This document shows, piece after piece, positions 62,862 to 64,000 of a stretch of DNA of 64,000 bases. Source of the stretch: Natrinema salaciae (GTDB lineage: Archaea; Halobacteriota; Halobacteria; Halobacteriales; Natrialbaceae); NCBI RefSeq assembly GCF_900110865.1, contig NZ_FOFD01000006.1, positions 241,858 through 305,857 of the forward strand, read 5' to 3'. Each line of letters opens with the position of its first letter. Position 1 is the first letter of the stretch. The notes beneath the pieces were generated by a model, which was not told the DNA's origin, did not search any database, and saw only the letters and a list, made by a program, of their open reading frames with translations. A program made the translations under genes and the position numbers.

Positions 62862-63051
62862 GCAAGCGACGCTGGTCGACTTTGGGCCGGACCTCTCCCC
62901 GCTCACGGAGGCCGAACGCGAGGCCTACGTCTCCTGCCGAGAGAACGGCACCGGCGTTCGCGAGTTCGCCCGCCGGACCGACCGCCAGCCCGGAACGATC
63001 GGCAATCTGCTCGCTCGAGCCGAAGAGAAACTCGAGGAGGGATCGACGTGA
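62851..63051 (+). CDS. sigma-70 region 4-like helix-turn-helix protein
   Basis: 66 residues from GTG 62851. 'LTEAEREAYVSCRENGTGVR' followed by 'EFARRTDRQPGTIGNLLARAEEKL' is the helix-turn-helix arrangement of sigma-70 region 4/LuxR-type DNA-binding proteins. Overlaps the previous gene by 11 bases and the next by GTGA. Probably a regulator of the element. Confidence 0.72.
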   Translation: MSSEQATLVDFGPDLSPLTEAEREAYVSCRENGTGVREFARRTDRQPGTIGNLLARAEEKLEEGST

Positions 63052-63167
63052 GCCGACTCGTCGAGGATAGCGAGTGTGAACGCTGCGGTGAGGCCGTCGA
63101 CGGGCTCCATCGGCTGTGCCCGGACTGTACACGCATCGTTCGCGACGCGCGGGAGGGACCGCTATGA
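63048..63167 (+). CDS. 39-residue zinc-ribbon microprotein
   Basis: GTG start inside GTGA. 'SECERCGEAVDGLHRLCPDC' contains two CxxC pairs, which is a minimal zinc ribbon. Ends in ATGA overlap with the large ORF. Too small for many gene finders, but context supports it. Confidence 0.65.
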   Translation: MSRLVEDSECERCGEAVDGLHRLCPDCTRIVRDAREGPL

Positions 63168-64000
63168 GCGTCGACGCTGCCGACGACCCGGTACAATTCG
63201 ACGACGTAACTGGGTCCGAGCCGGATACCTTCCCGAAGCCTCGCGCTCACGGCGCCGCGGTGATGAACCACCTCGCGGACATCGACGACGCTGCTGCTCA
63301 AGGGCTCGATCGTGGTACCCTATACGATCGCTCGCTGGCCTACTGGCGCGAGCACGTCGGCGATCGCGACCTCGAGCCGCATGTCGCCGTCGACGACTTC
63401 GAAGCAGACTGGCTCCCGCCGGGAGACTACGCCCTGGTACTCACGTCATCGCGGTGGAAGGCCGGTACTGGCCGCGGTGACGACTACCGGTCGTACTACG
63501 AGCAACACCTGAAACTCCGCGAGTGGGGACCGGAGGACGACGACGGCGAGCGCGACCTCCGGAAGCCCGCGCTGGCGTTGCACGTCGAGATCATGCCCCA
63601 GTTCCGGGACATGGTCTACAAGAGTGGTGACCCGCTCGAATGTCCGTACGGAGAAGGAACGCGGTTGCTCGCGTGGACGACGTGGGCCGAGGACCCCTTC
63701 GAGATCGAGCGGCGGATGTACGATGCCCTCCGAGCGGCCTACGGAACCGACTCCGTCGACCTTGACGATCGCGTCGACGACGCCCGTCGCGTTCCGAAAG
63801 CAGAGGCTCACATCCGGTTTGCGATCGGGAAGAAGAACGCCACCGTCGAAACCCTGGAGCAATCGAAGCAGCTCATCGACTGGGGTGGCGAATCCGAGAT
63901 CGACGCCCACCAGCGCCGGCAACAAGAAGGCTGGCTCGAGGCACTCGTCGAGAGCGACCGGTGGCACCTCCTCGGGTTCGATCCACAGCGGTACAGCACC
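63164..64000 (+). CDS. large protein of the element, cut by the window end
   Basis: 279 residues are visible and no stop is reached. The sequence starts 'MSVDAADDPVQFDDVTGSEP' and contains 'TFPKPRAHGAAVMNHLADID', 'HVEIMPQFRDMVYKSGDPLE' and 'AHIRFAIGKKNATVETLEQS'. It resembles uncharacterised DUF-type proteins of haloarchaeal plasmids and proviruses (I think of DUF7845), possibly with replication or regulatory function. Not recognised with certainty. Confidence 0.7.
   Translation, partial: MSVDAADDPVQFDDVTGSEPDTFPKPRAHGAAVMNHLADIDDAAAQGLDRGTLYDRSLAYWREHVGDRDLEPHVAVDDFEADWLPPGDYALVLTSSRWKAGTGRGDDYRSYYEQHLKLREWGPEDDDGERDLRKPALALHVEIMPQFRDMVYKSGDPLECPYGEGTRLLAWTTWAEDPFEIERRMYDALRAAYGTDSVDLDDRVDDARRVPKAEAHIRFAIGKKNATVETLEQSKQLIDWGGESEIDAHQRRQQEGWLEALVESDRWHLLGFDPQRYST

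Larger units (their letters stand above)
62081..64000 (+). mobile_element. left part of a probable integrated element at tRNA-Pro
   Basis: Directly after the tRNA 3' end the gene style changes: a T-rich stretch (TTTTT at 62095-62099), then six same-strand ORFs that overlap as ATGA or GTGA, five of them very short. The zinc-ribbon and HTH types are common in haloarchaeal proviruses and integrative plasmids. No integrase, right end or attachment-site duplicate lies inside the window, so this remains a strong inference. Confidence 0.55.

Noticed and set aside
1..64000. CRISPR array
   Set aside because: No series of regularly spaced near-identical repeats was seen; the only repeats are the two structured copies, short duplicates and GATYCC tracts.

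Overview
The window is chromosomal DNA from a halophilic archaeon, most likely a member of the Natrialbales (Natrinema/Haloterrigena-like). The evidence is very high GC, strongly acidic proteins, Tat-type signal peptides, a PGF-CTERM surface protein, archaeal markers (FtsZ1, thermosome, LonB, TFS, NAC, geranylgeranyl reductase, Pus10, TrmY), many haloarchaea-only DUF families, and TATA boxes close to start codons. The genus is inferred; the haloarchaeal assignment is firm.

Layout, left to right. 1-5 kb: a cut-off PAS sensor, dtdA (D-aminoacyl-tRNA deacylase), ftsZ1 and a Tat lipoprotein. 5-13 kb: a FilR1-type regulator divergent from a 1262-residue beta-helix surface protein, a ferritin-like protein, a rhodanese/metallo-beta-lactamase fusion, a 2Fe-2S ferredoxin, a small Tat-exported protein, and directly behind it a relic of a TnpB gene that still carries an omega-RNA-like hairpin. 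13-25 kb: geranylgeranyl reductase, M48 protease, M20 amidohydrolase, DUF302, an S10-like protein, Nudix, DUF4013, DUF5787/DUF5797, epoxide hydrolase, an MFS carrier and transcription factor S. Two copies of one structured interspersed repeat follow the stop codons of the reductase gene (14.26-14.47 kb) and of the TFS gene (25.18-25.42 kb).

25-31 kb: NAC with a TrmI-like tRNA methyltransferase, an SDR, an HD hydrolase, a PUA protein, a NYN protein and HtpX. 31.3-37.4 kb: a nearly complete succinylase-type lysine pathway, dapA-dapB-dapD-lysA-dapF-dapE, with overlapping or closely spaced genes. 37-45 kb: membrane proteins, a pair of half-size EamA transporters, purB divergent from a purN-purH fusion, and glycerate 2-kinase. 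45-53 kb: a TIM-barrel amidohydrolase, a third-type thermosome subunit, a stand-alone HalOD1 protein, a SAM hydrolase-type gene with NMN adenylyltransferase, then LonB immediately followed by a CPBP membrane protease. 53-62 kb: a TRIC-like channel, RNase HII, a phytase C-terminal relic, a Tat-exported peptidoglycan hydrolase (lytic transglycosylase + SH3 + M23), Pus10, an HtrA-type lipoprotein, small proteins, and TrmY.

At 62.0 kb a tRNA-Pro(CGG) gene marks the left edge of what looks like an integrated element: five short ORFs with ATGA/GTGA-type overlaps encode zinc-ribbon and HTH proteins, followed by a larger ORF cut by the window end. No rRNA, CRISPR array or intact transposase was found.
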